From the NCBI GenBank assembly GCA_022578965.1, contig MU400676.1, positions 1-64,000 of the forward strand: a DNA stretch of 64,000 nucleotides. The letters are read 5' to 3'. Position 1 is the stretch's first letter, and every line of letters begins with the position of its first letter. The translations under genes were made by a program, and so were the position numbers. Shown here piece by piece: positions 1-11,373 of the stretch. Source of the DNA: Xylaria sp. FL1777. Taxonomy: Eukaryota > Ascomycota > Sordariomycetes > Xylariales > Xylariaceae. A model generated the notes under the pieces. The model did not search any database, was not told where the DNA came from, and worked only from the letters and a program-made list of their open reading frames with translations.

Positions 1-689
1 TTAATTAATAATTATTTAACTAGTACTTTAAAACTAAAAGAACTAAAAAAAACAAAAAAAAAAATACTTAAAAAAGTATTAAACAAAGATTTAAGTAAAT
101 TAGTAAAGTTTAAAAATAATAATTCTAAAATATGTTTAAAGTTAAATGTTATAACTATGAAAAAAAAGAACACTTTTAAAGATAATGCTAATCCGAGAAA
201 AAGAACAGAAAAAAAAGCTATAAAAAAGAAAAGATTTCTTAGCTTAAAAAAAAAGTACAAGTTATAAAAGTTCAAAACAATAAAAAACAACGAAGCAATT
301 TAAAGAATATGTTTTTAAAGCAAAAGTATAAAGTTGCTATTTTAAGTTAAAACAAAAGTGCTACATTAAACAAATTTAAATGCTTTATTTATATAAGTTA
401 AAATAAACAAACATATAAATATTATTTAAGAGCTTTATAGTTATTAAAACAAATTGCAAAGAAATATATTTACTATACAAACAATTAAAGTTGTTTAGTA
501 TATAACCTAAAAAAATGGTTTAACTAAAAGTAGCAAACAACAGAAAGTAGTGAGTTAATGCAGTTAGCAAACTTATAAAACTATAAAAACTTTAAACTAC
601 TAAGGCCTAAAATGTAGCCTAAAGGAGAGTTATGTTTAAAGGGACAAAACTATGACTATAAATAGTGTAGTTATTAAACTAATTATAAA

Positions 690-1300
690 CTACTGGAATT
701 TTTACGAGATAAGTTTATTAAGGAATTCCATGAATACTTATTATATAAACACTAAAGAGCAACAAAAACAGTTAAACAACTATAGGAAAAATACAATTTT
801 TTAAAACTATAAAACATGGTTAAATTTATTATAAAAAAGTGCAATATTTGCAATAAAGCTAAAGCAGCTTAACATAAGCTTTATAAACTGCTATAACTTA
901 TATAAATACTTAAACAAGCATAGCATACTATTACTTAAGATTTTATTATAGCACTACTTTTATTAATTAATTTAGTTACAAAAGTATAATATAATAGAAT
1001 ATAAGTTATTATTAATAAATTTACTAAGTATGCTTACTTTTTATTGTTTAAAGGAAATATAACAGCTAAACAACTTATATACGCTTTTATACGCTAATAT
1101 TTAAATAAGCATAAGCTACTAAAAAGGATTATTTTAAACTAAAATAAATTGTTTACTTTTAAATTTAAAACTAGTTTTTTTAAACTTATTAGTGTTAAAC
1201 TAAAGTTTTTAACTATTTATTATTTATAAACAAATAAACAAACAAAAAAACTAAACTAAATATTAAAACAATATTTATAAAGTTATATTAATTATTAATA
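690..1300 (+). other. Integrase zinc finger and DDE core within the chromovirus ghost
   Basis: The HHCC finger spans 729-851 and precedes the core that begins near 880. Conserved landmarks can be read: an HKPY-like turn as HKLY, the D of the first catalytic strand, the 'ITA-Q' stretch near 1,055 and the QT-x-x-QT motif at 1,227-1,250. Of the three metal-binding acidic residues only the first survives; the two others show GA-to-AA changes (Asp to Asn, Glu to Lys), as C-to-T change on the opposite strand would give. The enzyme would be dead even without the stops. Confidence 0.9.
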
Positions 1301-1853
1301 AAACAATTAAGTAAAACTATTACTAATAGCATAAATTTTATATAATATATTAACAAACGAAAATATAAATATATTTTTGCATAAAGCTGTTTATAAACAG
1401 CAAGCAACTACTAAAAAACAAAAAAAAACATTAATAAAAGCACTTGCTATTTTAACTATAGCACTTTAAGCAAAAACTATTGCAACAAAAATTAAAACGC
1501 TATAAACTAAACTATAACTATGTTTTTAGTTTTTATAACAATAAATGTTAGTATACTATAATAAAAAACAAACTAAAGAATTAACCTTTAAAAAAAAAAA
1601 CAAAGTTTATTTGCTACAATAAAAACAAAATGCAAACATTAATATTCCTTAAATTAAAACAAAACAACTAAGCAATAAATTAGAATTTAAAAAACTTAGT
1701 TTTTTTAAAATTAAAGAAGTTATTTTACTTACTAACTATAAACTATTATTACTAAAAAACATGCGAATTTACCTTGTTTTTTATATTTTTTTACTAGAAT
1801 TAATACTTATTAAAATACTTATTAAAACATAACTAAAAATAAAAATAAATTAA

Positions 1854-1998
1854 AACATTTATAAAGTTAAAAATATACTAGATTTCTGTTAAAACAATAA
1901 TAATTTAAAATATTTTATTAAATAAAAAGAATACTTATATGCTAACAATACTTAAAAACTTAAAAAACACTTAAAAACTGCTAAAGTAGTTATAAATT
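1854..1998 (+). other. C-terminal chromodomain of the chromovirus integrase
   Basis: The frame reads YKVKNILD near 1,860-1,883, then LKYFIK*KEY (1,905-1,934) and NNT* (1,944-1,955), matching the YxVExIL, YLVKWKGY and ENTWEP signatures of chromodomains. In living chromoviruses this module steers integration to chromatin with methylated histone H3, in keeping with the element lying in a heterochromatin-like block. The frame ends at a stop at 1,998. Confidence 0.9.
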
Positions 1999-2800
1999 AG
2001 TTTTATTACTAATACTTTAACTACTTAAAACTAAAGAAAAAAAGTTAACTTTAAAAAAAACGCTTAAGAAATTTTAATTAAACTTAAATAAAGCAGCTTG
2101 CGCTGCTTTAGCTTGCTTTTTTTGTTGTTTTTATTTTTTTGCTAGCGCTTTTTGTTTTTTTTTAATACGCTTTATTTTATTTAACTTATTTAAAAACTAA
2201 AGCTTTTGCTAAACTATTTTAACACTTTTTGCTTTTAAAAAACGTTTTTGTGTATAAAGCTAAACTAACTTGCTTAAAACAAAGTTAAAGCTATTTTAAG
2301 CTCGTTTTAGTTTTTTTTAAACTAAAAATAGCTATTGCTTTGCTTGCTTTTTTTTTTTTTTAGAACAACAGTGTTTAAAAACTATGTTGTTAATTAAATT
2401 AATTAAAACTTCTAATTTATTATAGAAATAACTAGCACGTACGCATTTAAAGCAATAAAACATATTGTTTGTTATTTTATACGTTAATAATTAATTAAAG
2501 CAGCAAAAATAAAGCATAACTTTGTAGCTAGTAAAATTAATAAAAAAAACAAAAACAAGTTTTTGCTTTGTTTTAAATAAGCGGTTAGTTTTTTCGATGC
2601 GCTTTAACATTTTAACATATAAAAAAAAAAAAAAGAAAAAATACTTACGGAAAATTGTTAAAACAATAATTCTAGAAAAAAAAGAATAATGTTATAAAAT
2701 TAGCACAAAAGTAGCTTTTAAAGCAGCTTAATGCTTTTATATATACTTTATACTTTTTCTTTTGCTAGCTAAAGCTAAAGTTATATAATAACTTATTTAG
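1999..2800. other. Degenerate sequence downstream of the chromovirus, expected LTR region
   Basis: The 3' untranslated region and 3' LTR should lie here, but with no second LTR in the window I cannot set its ends. The stretch at 2,105-2,370 is T-rich with Gct/Gctt words. A short hairpin (aagcagc, 4-base loop, gctgctt) lies near 2,092-2,109. Nothing else is recognised. Confidence 0.4.
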
Positions 2801-2904
2801 CTTACTAAGCTTACAGTAATTTAAGGCTTACTAAGCTTATAGTAATTTAAGGCTTATTAAGCTTACAGTAATTTAATGCTTACTAGATTTACAATAATTC
2901 AAAA
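2801..2904. repeat. 26-bp tandem repeat, 4 copies
   Basis: Units begin at 2,801, 2,827, 2,853 and 2,879 with cttactaagc or a close variant. Spacing is exactly 26 bp. The last unit is the most diverged. Differences are mostly C/T or G/A. Confidence 0.9.
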
Positions 2905-3047
2905 AAAGTTACTACTTTTTTTACCTTTTTTTTATTTATATAATTATATATTTTTTATATTTAGTTATTTACTTAATTTTAGTTTTTTAGCTATTAATTT
3001 TTTATAACTGCTAAGCATTAATATATTTATTACTTTTAATCCCTTAA

Positions 3048-3185
3048 GATCTTTATTAATATATAGTAATAAAAGTATCTTAAAAACCTCCCTAACGGAC
3101 TACTATTAAAGATCCTATTATTACCTGCAAATTAAGACCTTAAAAGCAAACCTGTTATATTAATGTATAATAAGTCCGTTATAAC
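3048..3185. other. Less-mutated island with a 9-bp inverted repeat
   Basis: This stretch keeps CC, TC and GG words that are almost absent around it. A perfect 9-bp inverted repeat, taacggact at 3,093-3,101 and agtccgtta at 3,173-3,181, bounds a 71-bp spacer. It directly abuts the 111-bp array. It may be an unmutated remnant of that repeat's parent or a tiny inverted-repeat element; I cannot choose between them. Confidence 0.55.
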
Positions 3186-3690
3186 AAGGTCTTTATAGCT
3201 AATTATACGTTTAAGTAGCATTGCTTTATATTTAACTTTATAAGTTATAAGCAATATTATTAAAGAACTTATTGCTTTAATGCTTTTTGTATTTGCAAGG
3301 TTTTTATAGCTAATTATACGTTTAAGTAGCATTGCTTTATATTTAACTTTATAAGTTATAAGCAATACTATTAAAGAACTTATTGCTTTAATGCTTTTTA
3401 TATTTGCAAAGTTTAACTTACGTTTAAGTGGTATTACTATAAGCATTGCTTTATATTTAACTTTATAAGTTATAAATAATACTATTAAAGAACTTATTGC
3501 TTTAATACCTTTAGTACTTACAAGGTTTAATTTACGTTTAAGTAGTATTGCTATAAACATTGCTTTATATTTAACTATATAAGTTATAAGCAATACTATT
3601 AAAAAACTTATTGCTTTAATGCTTTTTAGTTATAAGTAATGCTATTAAGAAAACAAATAGCTTAATGTTTTTAATACTTGCAAGATTTAA
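3186..3690. repeat. 111/114-bp tandem array with a repeat-borne open frame on the minus strand
   Basis: Units anchored on an aagg/aaag word start at 3,186, 3,297, 3,408 and 3,522 (periods 111, 111 and 114), with a shortened, rearranged unit to about 3,690. Because the periods are multiples of three, a 153-codon minus-strand frame (3,132-3,593) stays open across the array and encodes repeats of 37-38 residues. Only about 38 codons are independent, so the open frame is explained by the repeat and is weak evidence of a gene. No known protein repeat is recognised. Confidence 0.88.
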
Positions 3691-4150
3691 TTAGGACTTA
3701 TAGCTAAACTTAAGGTTTTTAGGGTTATAGCTATATAAGCACTTTGTTTTTAAACGACTTTTTTTTTAGCTTTAAGGTTTAAATAACTTTTATTTTTTGC
3801 GAACCTTTTTTAAAACAATAAAGGTTTTTATTAATAAAAAGTTATAACTTAAATTGTTTTTAAAAACATTGTTAATTTTCTTTTTATAACATTTTTTATA
3901 GTAAGTGTTTTATAGTTTAATGGCGTTTTTTAAGCAAAGAGCTCTACTATTATTAGTATAGTTATATAAGTTATAAAATATTAAAAGAGGAAAGTTATTA
4001 AAAATAATTAAGTAAGGTTTTAATGCAATTTATGCTTTTTAAGTCCTTTATTAAAAGCTTTACTAGCTTATTAAAAATATTATAACTTTTTATTACTACG
4101 TTACTATTAAAGGCATTTTTACGTATATTTTTTTACTTTTTTATAAAAAG
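3691..4150. other. Degenerate AT-rich sequence
   Basis: No repeat, motif or readable frame was recognised here. Confidence 0.4.
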
Positions 4151-4640
4151 CAATAAAAGCTCGGCGTGCTTTTTAGCTAAGCTTTGCAACACTAAATAAA
4201 CGCTTTGCTTCTTTATGGGCTGCTTTAGGCATTTAGTATAAAAGGCAATACAGAAAATATAATTATTTTTTTGCTAAAATATAAAAAGAATAGCTTTTTT
4301 ATAGTTGTTTTTGCGCTATTTTTCTTTACTTTAATATTATTTCGATTGCTTTTAATTTTAAAGTTATTATATTAAAACGCGCGTTAATTTGCTTTATTTA
4401 CGTTTAGCCTAGTTTATAAAATTTATAAAGCATTGCTAATACTTTTTTTTGCGCTTTAAAAATTATAGCTATTATTAGTGTTAGCATTAGTACAGCAGTT
4501 AATATTTTAGTAAAAAGAACTTACCTTTTATAATAAAAGAATAGCTAATATAATTTGGACTTTTGCTTGTTGTGTGGCTTTTATGCAAACTAGGCGCTTG
4601 TTAAAAAAGCTGCTTTTTTTAACTTGCGAAAAGTTAAGCT
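4150..4640 (-). pseudogene. Coding-like ghost, unidentified
   Basis: Read on the minus strand from about 4,630 down to 4,140, one frame runs about 165 codons with roughly a dozen stops, all TAA or TAG. It keeps many GCN (Ala) codons and words such as FKAQKKVLAML and AHKEAKRLFSVAKLS. That looks like a protein whose Gln and Trp codons were turned into stops. I do not recognise the family. In sequence this biased, false frames of this kind can appear, so confidence is low. Confidence 0.35.
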
Positions 4641-4782
4641 TTTTAAAACAGCTTAATATATTTATTATGTTATTAGTTATAATTTAACAAAAACGCATAA
4701 ATAGCTTGCATTGCTAAGGTTTAAGCATTAGTTTTACTATAATAACTTGTTGTTTTATAACTACTTAAAGATTTTATATTAT

Positions 4783-5068
4783 GAAAGCAATACTAATATT
4801 ATTAGTAGTTTTTTTTATAAAAAAGCAAAAAAAACATTTAAAATAAATAAAACTAAAAAATAAAAGCAATATTACTTTTTTTTTTACTTATTTGTTTTAT
4901 GTGTTTACTAAGTTTAACTAATTATAAAAGCAATGTTAATATTATTAGTAGTTTTTTTTAAAAAAAAGCAAAAAAGATATTTAAAATAAATAAAAAAGCT
5001 AAAAAGTAAAAGCAATATTACTTCTTTTTTTATTTATTTGCTTTACGTGTTTATTAAGTTTAACTATA
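4783..5068. repeat. 143-bp direct duplication
   Basis: Copy 1 starts near 4,783 and copy 2 near 4,926; the shared word agcaat begins at 4,786 and 4,929, a period of 143. Both carry the same order of blocks: agcaat, ttattagtag, a T-run, an A-rich block, agcaatattactt, and a final tttaacta. Some differences are C/T. Confidence 0.85.
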
Positions 5069-5827
5069 TTAGTTTATTAAGCATTCTGCAGAAATTCTTA
5101 ATCTTTATAGCTTATATAAACACCGTTTAAAGCGCTTATTAGTTAAAAAATTTAGTATTTTTTTATTTTTAAAGCGCTTTAAAAGTATTATTGCTTTTTT
5201 AAAACCTTACGGTTTTTTTGTTGTTATATTTAAAAGTTAATATATTTAAAGCAAAAGCTAGCATAAAAGTTAGCTAAAATTAAAACGCTAATAGTATTTT
5301 TGTTTACTAAAGTTTAGTTAACTAAATATGTTATTTTTAATATAAAGCATATAAATAGCAAAACTATTAATATTTTATTAAGGAATAAATTATTAAGGAC
5401 TACAATATTAATAATAGCTATATAAAAAACAGTAATAATAAAAGTAAACTAATGCTTTTTCTTTATTACTTAAAGTATAATAGCCGGCTTAATGCTTGCA
5501 AAAAGGCTAACATATAACTTTTGCTTTTAAGTTAGCTTAGCTAGGTATAGTTATGCTTAGCGGAGTTTGTTTATAGGTAAAAACACGTTAAACTAGCAAG
5601 CTTGCTTTTAGTTAAAAACTTTGCTTAAGCAATTTGCTTAGTATATTTATTAGCAAGTTAAAAATCTTTGTTATATTATTAATTTTATTATTAATTTTAT
5701 TTTTTTTTAGTTTTACGTTTAACTTTAATAATGCAGCTATAACTTATAAAAACCTATAGTATTATATATTTTAACTTATACTGCCTAAATAAATAACATT
5801 TGAACTATTAATTAATTTGCTACTTTT
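5069..5827. other. Degenerate AT-rich sequence
   Basis: I see nothing recognisable in this stretch. Confidence 0.4.
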
Positions 5828-6165
5828 TTAGTTTTTAATTTTTAATAAGCATATAAAGCTAAAGCTAATAAAATAAAAAAATTGTAATAAAGCCTTAATT
5901 AAGTCTAAATCGTTATTATTTTTTGAAATATATTTATAAATAATAGCATAATAAGTGTTTTTAAATAATATGCTGCATAAAAGCTTATTATATTTACAAA
6001 GCTGCAGTTTAATATAATGCAGCATACGTTTAATAAAAGTAGCGTTAAAATTAATTTGGCTATAGTACTTCTTTATTAGCAAAAATTATAATATAATAAC
6101 TTAAGGAGCTTTAGCTGCTAAGAACTGCTGCATTTTGTTATAGGGCATAAAAAAAGCAAACATAT
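5828..6165 (-). pseudogene. Coding-like ghost, unidentified
   Basis: A minus-strand frame is open for 84 codons (5,828-6,082) and continues upstream through two stops to a possible ATG near 6,160, about 110 codons in all. It keeps a DLDLIKALLQ stretch and an FAFFMPYNKMQQ start, including GAT codons that are rare in this window. No indel is needed. I do not recognise the protein. It could be a transposon fragment; it could also be chance. Confidence 0.33.
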
Positions 6166-8960
6166 TAGCTATTGTTTGCACTTAGGTTTTTAAGCGCCTA
6201 AAAAAAAGAGGTATTAGCCCTTTTTTTAAAACTGCTTTAATTATTTAAAAAATAGCAGCATTTTAACCTTTTTAATAAGAAGCAAAGTAGCTATTATAAA
6301 TTTAAAGTAGTTATAGATCTTAAAACTAAGTAATTAAAAAAATAACTATTATAGTACATATAAACAGAAAAAAATGTTTTATAAAGCACTTAAAAAAAAA
6401 GCTTAAAAGACTTTTACGCAATAATAATAACGTTATTTTATTATAAAGCTTTTAATAAAGCAAAAAAACAAAGAAAAAAATATTAATTAATTTATAACTT
6501 TTAAAACAAATGTGCCTTAATTTATAAACATAACCTTTTAAACATATTTGTTATACTTATTACTTAGTTTAGTAACTAATTTTCACTTAATGCTATTTAA
6601 ATCAAAAGGGCATTTCTATAGTTATAGCTGCTTAAAATCCTTAGCTATGTAAGTTAGTAGGCTTTGCATTAACTTATTACTAAAAAAATCCAGTTTTAAA
6701 CGTTTAATATAGTAATAAAAAAATAGCTTTAGCTAGTTAAAAAGTAGTTTAGTATTTTTTATAGTAAACGTAAAAACAGGTAAATTAATTAAAAATAAAA
6801 AAGGTATTTAAAAAAAAGTTTGCGTTACGTTTACTAGTTATTAGTTAGCGTTTAGTAATTATTTACGTATAAATATAGCTTAAAAAGTAATAGCATAAAA
6901 AAGTACAAAAAACTATAATAATAAAAATAATTAAAAATAAAAAATGTTGAATTTATAACTTAATTCTTTATATAAAAAAATACTTAATACCTAAAAAGTG
7001 CAAGTTATTAAAATAAGATATTTTATTTTAAGCTACGTAGTATTAACTATTTATTTTATTAGTAATATAAGTACTTTGTTAAAAAACTAGCTTAGCAAGT
7101 TTTATATTAAAAGAGCTTACGTAGCAAGTGCTATAGCAAAACTAAAAATATAAAGCTTAACTAATATTAGTATAAAGTAAGTTTTGTTTAAAGTTACTTA
7201 TTAATTTAACAAAAAAACAATAAGTACATTATAAGTCCACTAATTTATAGCGCACTTTATTTACTAAGTTAACTATAATTATAGTATATACTACTAATTA
7301 ACTAATTAGCACCTATTTATACCTTTATTATATTCACTAAATATAAGTATTTTAAATTATTTCATTTTTTATGGGAAATAAAAAGGTGTAAAAACATCTA
7401 GTAGATTTACTAAAACAGGTTTAAGTTTATGCCTTAATATTAATTTGTTATGCTTTAAGATTTAAAGCAAGTATTAAATGCTACTAAAGCGCTATTATTT
7501 ATAAACTTCTATAAATATATATATTAAAGCAACTATGCTAATTAACTAAAAGCAAGAATATTTATTAAAGTTATAATAATAAATTCTAATTTATTATAGT
7601 TTATTTTTTAATATATAATAACTTTTTGTTAACTTTTAAATATTATTAATATAACTGCTAAGTTAAGTAATTTTTAAACGTTTTATATAGTGATTTAGCT
7701 ATTTATAGCTTAAAAGTCCTCTTTTAGCTAAAAATTTTAACGTAATAAATATTAGCTAAAATAAATCATGCAGCTAATAAAAAATAATCAGCATGCAAAA
7801 AACTAGCATAAAACTTAAAAAAATTTATTTTTAGAAAGAAATAAAACAATATAAATTAATTATGTTATTTATAAAGAATTTACTTTATGTTTAGCTATAT
7901 TTATTAAAATTAGCAAGCTTATATAAATTTTTACTTAAAAAATATAGCAAAGCTGTTTTTAAAATATATATTTTTTGCTATAAAACTAAGTCCTGTTTTA
8001 TAAAAACACTTAGAACATTTATTGCAGCAATTTATAATTTTTAATATAAATTAATGTTTAAACCAATAGTAATGCTAGCTATACATTAAGCAAAGGAGTT
8101 AATATAGCAGTTTTAATAACTAGTTTGTTATATTACTTAATTAAACATATAAAGCAAAACAATTAATTAATTATTTGCTAAGGAATATTAAGCTTTTAAG
8201 CAAGTAGCAGCTTATAATATAGCTTTGTTTTTTAAATAGCAAAAAGTTATAGCTTAAGTTTTTATTTATATAGTAATTAATAAAATATAAGTTTATTATT
8301 ATAAATAAAGGTTTTATTATATTACGATTTATTTGTAAGTTAATTAAATAAGGTTTAACTACTAATTGTTTTTAATGTTAAGTTGTTATTTTTGTTATAA
8401 AGCATTAAAAGCAGTTCTTTAACGTTTTTATAGTATTTAGTAGTATATTAAAGCAAAAGTTGTTATTTTAAAATAATAACCCTATGAACTAAGATTATTA
8501 TAACTTAAAATACGTTAATATTTTATAGTTTAAGCATAAAAATACTTTTTTTATTAAGCTTGCTTTTTAATGTTTAGCTATAATAGTAGTATAAAAAAAG
8601 AGTTATATTGCTAGTTTTACTTTATGCTAAGTAGCTAGCAAGTAAGTTTTAATAGCAGGTATATTTATAATATAACTAAAATTACTAAAAATGCTTTAGC
8701 ATTAAGACACCTTTATAAAAAGCGCAATTTATAACAATTTGCAAAAAAGAAAAAGCTTAAAAGTAATATTGCTTTTATTTTCAAAGGGTAGCTTTTATAA
8801 AGATTAGTAGTAATTCTAATTATTAGCTTTATAAGCAGTACTTTTAGCAATAGTTTTAGTAGTAAAATAAATAGGCCAGCTAATAATAAAAGTAATAGTA
8901 GTAATAATAAACCTAAAATTAAAGCTTTTAATAGCAGCAAATATAACTTTGCTATATTAA
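6166..8960. other. Degenerate AT-rich sequence
   Basis: This 2.8 kb holds no recognised repeat or domain. A 75-codon Leu-rich minus-strand frame at 8,713-8,940 is treated as chance. Confidence 0.4.
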
Positions 8961-8990
8961 GTATTATAAAACCTATAATTAAAGCTAGCT

Positions 8991-9165
8991 GTTTTTAAGT
9001 TTATATATAATTAGTTTAGGCTTTTTAATTTATAAGGCCTGCTAATATGTTTTAAATTAGCAAAAGGTTAATAGTTTTACTTTTAAATACAAAATAATTT
9101 TAATAAGTTTTAATTTATTGTAGTACTATATAACATATTTAAGTGTTTAGCGCGTATAATAGCAT
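8991..9165. repeat. Dispersed repeat R1, copy a
   Basis: It shares with the copies near 21.1, 22.8 and 32.9 kb the ordered blocks taagtttatatataatt, ctttttaa, gctaatatgtttt and taataagttttaattta. No coding potential was recognised. It may be part of an LTR or of a non-autonomous element. Confidence 0.7.
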
Positions 9166-9639
9166 ATTATGTTATATTTGCTAATATAAAAGTAATATAA
9201 AATATATGCTAGCTTAAAATATTTATTATTTATTACTTTTTTAACTTTAGTTATTAATATTATTAGTTTTTTTTTTAGTATAGCTTTTTGCCTTTTTTTA
9301 AATATTATGTTTTTAGTATTAATGTTGTACTTATGCAGTTTTCTTAAGCGTAAGTAAAAAAAAAACTTTATTAGTTGCGCAGCGTAATAATAAAAGGGCG
9401 TTTAAAGGTAAACGTTTTTTAAATAACACTTAAACAGAATTTTAACCGAATAATTATATAAAAGTAAAAAATGTTTTTATATAACAAAAAGTAAAGCTAT
9501 GCTAAGTATTTAAGCTACTATTATTATTACTGCAGTTATTATTACTATAATCTTTATTTTTAGCTTTATTTATATTATTAGTTATAGTTTTTAAGCTAAG
9601 TAGTTTAAGCAAAAATAGTTAAAAACGTACTATTTTTAG

Positions 9640-9730
9640 GTTATTTAATATAATAATTGCTACTAAATAATACTATATTTGATTTTTTTTTAAGCTAAGC
9701 AATTATGTTACTAATAATAAAAATTTAAAT
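9640..9730. repeat. Dispersed repeat R3, copy a
   Basis: It matches 23,398-23,485 over about 90 bp, including taataattg, taagctaa and taataataaaaatttaaat. In both places R3 follows R1 on the same strand, so R1 and R3 probably belong to one larger element. Confidence 0.7.
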
Positions 9731-10425
9731 CTTTTTGCTAAAATTAACTTATAGTTATAAATAGCTTGCTTAGTTTTTTATATTATTAGCTTAGCTAAAT
9801 ATATAAACTAGAAAAATGGACTAACTATAAATAAAGTTATAAAATTAAAACTAATAAGCATAAATAAAATAGCTGCTTAGCTTACTATTAAATTAGCTAA
9901 AGCACTAATAGCAAAACGCATTAAAAGAGCAATATAAGCAAATATAAAAGTTATAAACTTAAAACTTAATTGTGTACTTTTTAAAAAAACAGCTTAGTTT
10001 TTCTAGTTTAAAGCTTTTATAAAGAGTGCAATATAAAGTTTTATTATTAAAAATATATTTAACTGCAAATAGTTTTATTAGTTAACTGCTAAATAGCAAG
10101 GTTAAAAAATAAAAAAATAAATTAAAACTTGCGAAATTATTAAAAGTTTAATGCTATAATTTATTTTAATAAAATATTAGCTTTTTTGTATAAGTTTTAA
10201 GCTATTAAAGTAAATTAGCCTTGCTATTATAAAAACTAATTTATTATTTAAGCACTTTTTTAGCAAAGCTTAAGCAAGGTTTAAAGCTTTTAGTTAAAAA
10301 TGCTAATAATAAGCATAGCAGCATATAAGCTTATTAATATAAAAAACACTTAATTTAAGTTGCTATTAGCTAGCATTAAAATTATTATGTGCTAAGTTAA
10401 ATAAGCTAAGTTATTATTACATAGC
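9731..10425. other. Degenerate AT-rich sequence
   Basis: Nothing was recognised before the first satellite array. Confidence 0.4.
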
Positions 10426-10429
10426 TATT

Positions 10430-11305
10430 TATTACTAGCTATAATTAAAGCTTTTTAAAAAAGCTTAAAGTTTTAAAGCTTTTTTATTAATGCTTAAAAT
10501 TGTTTAGTAAGCTTAAAGCTAATTAATATATTATACTAGTAAACGGTTTAAAGTTTTAAAGCTTCTTTATTAATGCTTAAAATTATTAGTAAGGCTTAAA
10601 GTTTTAAAGCTTTTTTCTTTATGCTTAAAATTGTTTAGTAAGCTTAAAGCTAATTAATATATTATATTTATAGCTGGCTAAATCTTTAGGGCTTTTTTCT
10701 TTATGCTTAAGATTGTTTAATAAGCTTAAAGCTAATTAACATATTATATTTATAGCTAGCTAAATTTCTAGAGTTTTTTTCTTTATGCCTAAAATTATTT
10801 AGTAAGCTTAAAGCTAATTAATATATTATATTAGTAAATTTTACTACTTATTATTGCATAGCTACTTACTACTAGCTATAATTAAAGCTTTTTAAAAAGG
10901 CTTAAAGTTTTAAAGCTTTTTTATGCTTAAGATTGTTTAATAAGCTTAAAGCTAATTAATATATTATATTAGTAAACCTTATATTTATTACTAGCTATAA
11001 TTAAAGCTTTTTAAAAAAGCTTAAAGTTTTAAAGCTTTTTAATGTCCAAGATTGTTTAGTAAGCTTAAAGCTAATTAATATATTATATTAATAGCTAGCT
11101 AAAGTTCTAAGGCTTTTTTTTTTATAACTAAGATTGTTTAGTAAGCTTAAAGCTAATTAACATATTATATTAGTAGATTTTATACTTGCTACTAGCTATA
11201 ATTAAAGCTTTTTAAAAAGGCCTAAAGTTTTAAAGCTTTTTAATGTCTAAAATTGTTTAGTAAGCTTAAAGCTAATTAATATGTTATACTAGTAAACTTT
11301 ACTAC
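10430..11305. repeat. Mixed-length satellite, 82-bp and 119-138-bp units
   Basis: The anchor gcttaaagctaatta occurs at 10,511, 10,642, 10,724, 10,806, 10,944, 11,063, 11,145 and 11,264. Spacings are 131, 82, 82, 138, 119, 82 and 119. Long units carry an extra block, ctagctataattaaagc plus an aagctttttaaaaa hairpin-like word; short units carry tttatagctagctaa. The order long, short, short, long, long, short, long suggests a higher-order arrangement made by unequal exchange. Confidence 0.9.
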
Positions 11306-11373
11306 TTGCAAAGCTTATAACAAAAAAAATATTCTGTTAAACTTAAATTGGTTTTCTTTAAGTATTAAAATTA

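Larger units (their letters stand above)
1..2000 (+). pseudogene. Ty3/Gypsy chromovirus pol, 3' part (integrase and chromodomain), RIP-inactivated
   Basis: This is the end of a retrotransposon polyprotein that once inserted element cDNA into the genome. Reading codons that start at multiples of 3 from about 360 to 1,998 shows, in order: an RNase H-integrase linker; an integrase zinc finger H-X6-H-X29-C-X2-C (His codons 729 and 750, Cys 840 and 849, all intact); the catalytic core with first Asp intact (939), second Asp now Asn (1,137) and Glu now Lys (1,245); the GPY/F module near 1,695-1,706 (LGPF now LSFF); and a chromodomain at about 1,857-1,997 whose two Trp codons are TAG/TAA-type stops (1,923, 1,953). 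Every in-frame stop I checked sits where the family has Gln or Trp. No indel is needed across more than 400 codons, so damage is by point mutation. At 1-264 a frame shifted by one is open and Lys-rich (acidic before G-to-A change); its domain is not recognised. Gag, protease, RT and the 5' LTR would lie left of the window. Confidence 0.93.

Noticed and set aside
12..290. 92-codon minus-strand open frame rich in Phe and Leu
   Set aside because: It is the antisense shadow of a Lys-rich plus-strand frame that is open from 1 to 264 and leads into the chromovirus pol ghost.
8713..8940. 75-codon Leu-rich minus-strand frame, membrane-protein-like
   Set aside because: Poly-Leu frames are expected from TTA/CTA-type codons in this composition; there is no neighbour or motif support.
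10430..11305. CRISPR-like array
   Set aside because: Repeats are 82-138 bp with no unique spacers, and the DNA is eukaryotic in character.
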